Source of the DNA: DASYTH01 sp035712165
GTDB lineage: Bacteria > Actinomycetota > Actinomycetes > Mycobacteriales > Pseudonocardiaceae
Assembly: GCF_035712165.1 (NCBI RefSeq)
Contig: NZ_DASTBH010000259.1
Location: 1 to 6,957 of the forward strand
Length of the DNA stretch: 6,957 nt
Reading direction: 5' to 3'
Numbering within the stretch: the first letter of the stretch is position 1; each line of letters opens with the position of its first letter. Positions 5,272 to 6,957 of this stretch are shown here, piece by piece. The notes beneath the pieces are model-generated. The model was given only the letters and a program-made list of their open reading frames with translations, made no database searches and was not told the DNA's origin. The position numbers and the translations under genes were made by a program.

Positions 5272-6012
5272 GTGGACTTCACACAGTACGTCGATCGGCT
5301 GAGTGAACAGGGCGACGCCATGCGGGCGGCCGCGGTGGCCGCCGGGCCGGAGGCCATGGTGCCAACCTGTCCCGAGTGGACAGTGCACAAGCTGGTGCGA
5401 CACATGGCCAGGGTGCACCAGTGGGCCGGGAAAGCCCTCCTCGCCGATCCGGACGGCGAGGCTCCGGCTCCCGACGAGCCGCCACCGGCCTGGGACGAGC
5501 TGCTGGGTTGGTGGGATGAGCAGCGCGCCACGTTGCTCGGCCGGCTGACCGAACGCGGCGCGGACGCGCCCGCGTGGACGTTCATCCCGGAACTTTCCCG
5601 CACGGCGGCCTTCTGGGCCCGCCGGCAGACCCACGAAACCGCGATCCACCGGCTCGACGCCGAGCACGCGCTGGCCGGCGCCGAGCCGGTGGACCCGCTG
5701 CTGTTCGACCCCGAACTGGCCGCAGACGGCCTCGACGAGGCGCTGCGCTGGATGATTCCCCGTCGAATGGCCCGGACCCCGGCGACGGTGTCCGGCACCG
5801 TGCTGTTCCACGCCGCCGACGCCGGGCAGGCCTGGCTGGTGCGGGTGCGCCCGGGGCAGCCGCCGGAGGTCGGTCCGGCCGAACCGGGAATGGCCGCCGA
5901 CGCGTCGGTGGTGGGCACCGCCGACGCGGTCTACCGCGCGGCCTGGCACCGCCCGAGCCACGCGGTCAAGGGCGGCGACCTCACGCTGATCACGGCCCTG
6001 CGCACGCCATGA
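5272..6012 (+). CDS. Maleylpyruvate isomerase family protein (MDMPI N- and C-terminal domains, DinB-like)
   Basis: This 246-residue soluble protein belongs to the actinobacterial MDMPI/DinB-like superfamily, whose characterised member is the mycothiol-dependent maleylpyruvate isomerase. Residues about 5-130 form the four-helix metal-binding domain: CPEWTVHKLVRHMARVHQWA (33-52) carries His44 and His49, and RRQTHETAIHRLDAE (117-131) carries His121, Glu122, His126 and Asp129. The E-x3-H pair (Glu122, His126) matches the spacing of the zinc ligands in the Corynebacterium isomerase, with His44 or His49 as the third. Residues about 150-240 match the alpha/beta C-terminal domain. The family is large and mostly of unknown substrate, so isomerase activity should not be assumed. 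The GTG at 5272 is chosen because the N-terminal helix begins there and TAGGCT sits eight bases upstream. Its stop overlaps the purU start (ATGA). Confidence 0.85.
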   Translation: MDFTQYVDRLSEQGDAMRAAAVAAGPEAMVPTCPEWTVHKLVRHMARVHQWAGKALLADPDGEAPAPDEPPPAWDELLGWWDEQRATLLGRLTERGADAPAWTFIPELSRTAAFWARRQTHETAIHRLDAEHALAGAEPVDPLLFDPELAADGLDEALRWMIPRRMARTPATVSGTVLFHAADAGQAWLVRVRPGQPPEVGPAEPGMAADASVVGTADAVYRAAWHRPSHAVKGGDLTLITALRTP

Positions 6013-6884
6013 CCGCTCCCGGCCGGCGCTATGTGATCACCTTCGGGTGCCCGGACCGGGTGGGCATCGTGGCTCGTATCGCCACGTTCCTGGCCGAGGC
6101 CGGCGGCTGGATCGTCGAGGCGGCCTACCACACCGACCCGGCCACCGGCTGGTTCTTCACCCGCCAGGAGATCCTGGCCGAGTCCGTGCCCTACGACCTG
6201 GCCGAGCTGCGTGCCCGGTTCGGGGCCGTGGCCGACGGGCTGGCCGTGCAGAGCGACTGGCAGATCGCCGACACCGCCGCCCGCCGCCGAATCGCCATCC
6301 TGGTGTCCCGGGAGGGCCACTGCCTCTACGACCTGCTCGGCCGGGTGGCCTCCGGCGAGTTGGAGGTGGAGGTCTCGGCCGTGATCGGCAACCACCCGGA
6401 CCTGGCCACGGTGACCCGCGCGCACGGCATTCCGTTCCACCACATCCCGTTTCCGCCGGGCGACTCGGAGGAGAAGGACGCCGCCTTCGCGCAGTTACGC
6501 CAACTGGTCGACGCCGGCCGCCCGGACGCGATCGTGCTGGCCCGCTTCATGCAGATCCTGCCGGCCGAACTGTGCGCGGACTGGGCCGGCCGGGCGCTGA
6601 ACATCCACCACAGCTTCCTGCCGTCCTTCATCGGCGCCCGCCCGTACCACCAGGCACACCGCCGCGGCGTGAAGCTGATCGGCGCCACCTGCCACTACGT
6701 GACCGCGGAGCTGGATGCCGGTCCGATCATCGAGCAGGACGTGATCCGGGTCGGCCACGAGGACTCGATCCCGGACCTGGTCCGCAAGGGGCGTGACATC
6801 GAGAAGGTCGTGCTGGCCCGCGGCCTGCGCTGGCACCTGGAGAACCGTGTTCTGGTGCACGGCAACAAAACGGTGGTGTTCTAG
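6009..6884 (+). CDS. purU: Formyltetrahydrofolate deformylase PurU
   Basis: PurU hydrolyses 10-formyl-tetrahydrofolate to formate and tetrahydrofolate in the cytosol, balancing the one-carbon pool and, in E. coli, supplying formate to PurT. The 291-residue protein has the family's two parts. The first is an N-terminal ACT regulatory domain (about 6-85; TFGCPDRVGIVARIATFLAE is at 11-30). The second is a formyltransferase-like catalytic domain (about 93-290). The catalytic triad is complete: Asn198 and His200 in NIHHSFLPSF, and Asp236 in ELDAGPIIEQD. The Asn-to-Asp distance of 38 residues is the same as in E. coli PurN (Asn106, His108, Asp144). PurU rather than PurN is indicated by the ACT domain, the IGARPYHQA segment (208-216) and the VLVHGNKTVVF ending. 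It overlaps the upstream gene by ATGA and has no separate ribosome binding site, so translational coupling is likely. Confidence 0.97.
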   Translation: MTAPGRRYVITFGCPDRVGIVARIATFLAEAGGWIVEAAYHTDPATGWFFTRQEILAESVPYDLAELRARFGAVADGLAVQSDWQIADTAARRRIAILVSREGHCLYDLLGRVASGELEVEVSAVIGNHPDLATVTRAHGIPFHHIPFPPGDSEEKDAAFAQLRQLVDAGRPDAIVLARFMQILPAELCADWAGRALNIHHSFLPSFIGARPYHQAHRRGVKLIGATCHYVTAELDAGPIIEQDVIRVGHEDSIPDLVRKGRDIEKVVLARGLRWHLENRVLVHGNKTVVF

Positions 6885-6887
6885 GCT
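6882..6887 (+). promoter_or_regulatory. Putative -10 element TAGGCT before the last gene
   Basis: This is the same hexamer as at 5258. It ends seven bases before a GTG at 6895, and its TAG is the purU stop codon. No purine-rich ribosome binding site directly precedes the GTG and no -35 was recognised. Confidence 0.42.
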
Positions 6888-6894
6888 GGGTTGA

Positions 6895-6957
6895 GTGCGG
6901 ATCGAGTTCACTGACCTGGACGGGTTGCGGGAGTATCGGGCATCCGGAAACGACCTG
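6895..6957 (+). CDS. Partial unrecognised gene (first 21 codons)
   Basis: The frame is open from the GTG at 6895 to the window edge, giving MRIEFTDLDGLREYRASGND followed by Leu. The start is supported by the TAGGCT seven bases upstream and by following closely on purU. I do not recognise a family from 21 residues. The alternation of charged and hydrophobic residues is protein-like, and the composition drifts slightly less GC-rich than the upstream genes. Confidence 0.45.
   Translation, partial: MRIEFTDLDGLREYRASGNDL

Noticed and set aside
1..6957. Mobile element, prophage, CRISPR or tRNA attachment site
   Set aside because: No transposase or integrase frame, no spaced repeats, no tRNA-like cloverleaf and no direct-repeat borders were seen. 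Composition is even across the window apart from the short promoter regions.

Overview
The window is a stretch of very GC-rich chromosome from an actinobacterium. It is most likely a mycothiol-producing member of the Pseudonocardiales/Mycobacteriales side of the phylum. This rests on the strong G/C third-position bias, GTG starts, leaderless-looking starts with TAnnnT hexamers, a DUF2505 protein, an MDMPI-type mycothiol-fold protein and the gene content around murB. No RNA gene, CRISPR array, insertion sequence or prophage signature was seen. Genes are packed tightly and no gene-free gap exceeds about 90 bases.

Left part (1-3678), a cell-wall neighbourhood. On the minus strand a lipoprotein L,D-transpeptidase (80-1231) is followed, with a GTGA overlap, by the first codons of an alpha/beta hydrolase-like gene that leaves the window (1-83). 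Divergent from the transpeptidase is a classical short-chain dehydrogenase (1317-2042), which converges on murB (2076-3161, minus). murB is divergent from a DUF2505 gene (3187-3678) across only 25 bases. From memory, the same four families sit together in Mycobacterium tuberculosis (Rv0481c, murB, lprQ/LdtMt5, Rv0484c), but there the transpeptidase directly follows murB. Here the transpeptidase/SDR pair is flipped.

Middle (3680-5260). An alpha/beta hydrolase follows the DUF2505 gene after one base and is probably co-transcribed with it. It is followed by a TipA-type MerR regulator with its own 19-bp-spacer, MerR-style promoter containing a perfect 15-base palindrome. The -35 hexamer of that promoter contains the hydrolase stop codon. 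The regulator gene has an internal Shine-Dalgarno and ATG placed to make a separate TipAS-like drug-binding protein of 141 residues. Its ligand domain has no cysteine.

Right part (5272-6957). An MDMPI/DinB-fold protein overlaps purU (formyltetrahydrofolate deformylase) by ATGA, so the two are probably translationally coupled. An unrecognised gene then begins at 6895 and runs off the window. The MDMPI-fold gene and this last gene each start 7-8 bases after a TAGGCT hexamer whose TAG is the stop codon of the preceding gene.

Most of the window is recognisable housekeeping or accessory metabolism. I see no clearly new multi-gene system. The points most worth a second look are the cysteine-free two-product TipA homologue with its promoter, the interlocked -10 elements between murB and DUF2505, and the recurring stop-codon/-10 overlaps. 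All promoter calls are read by eye and have not been tested.
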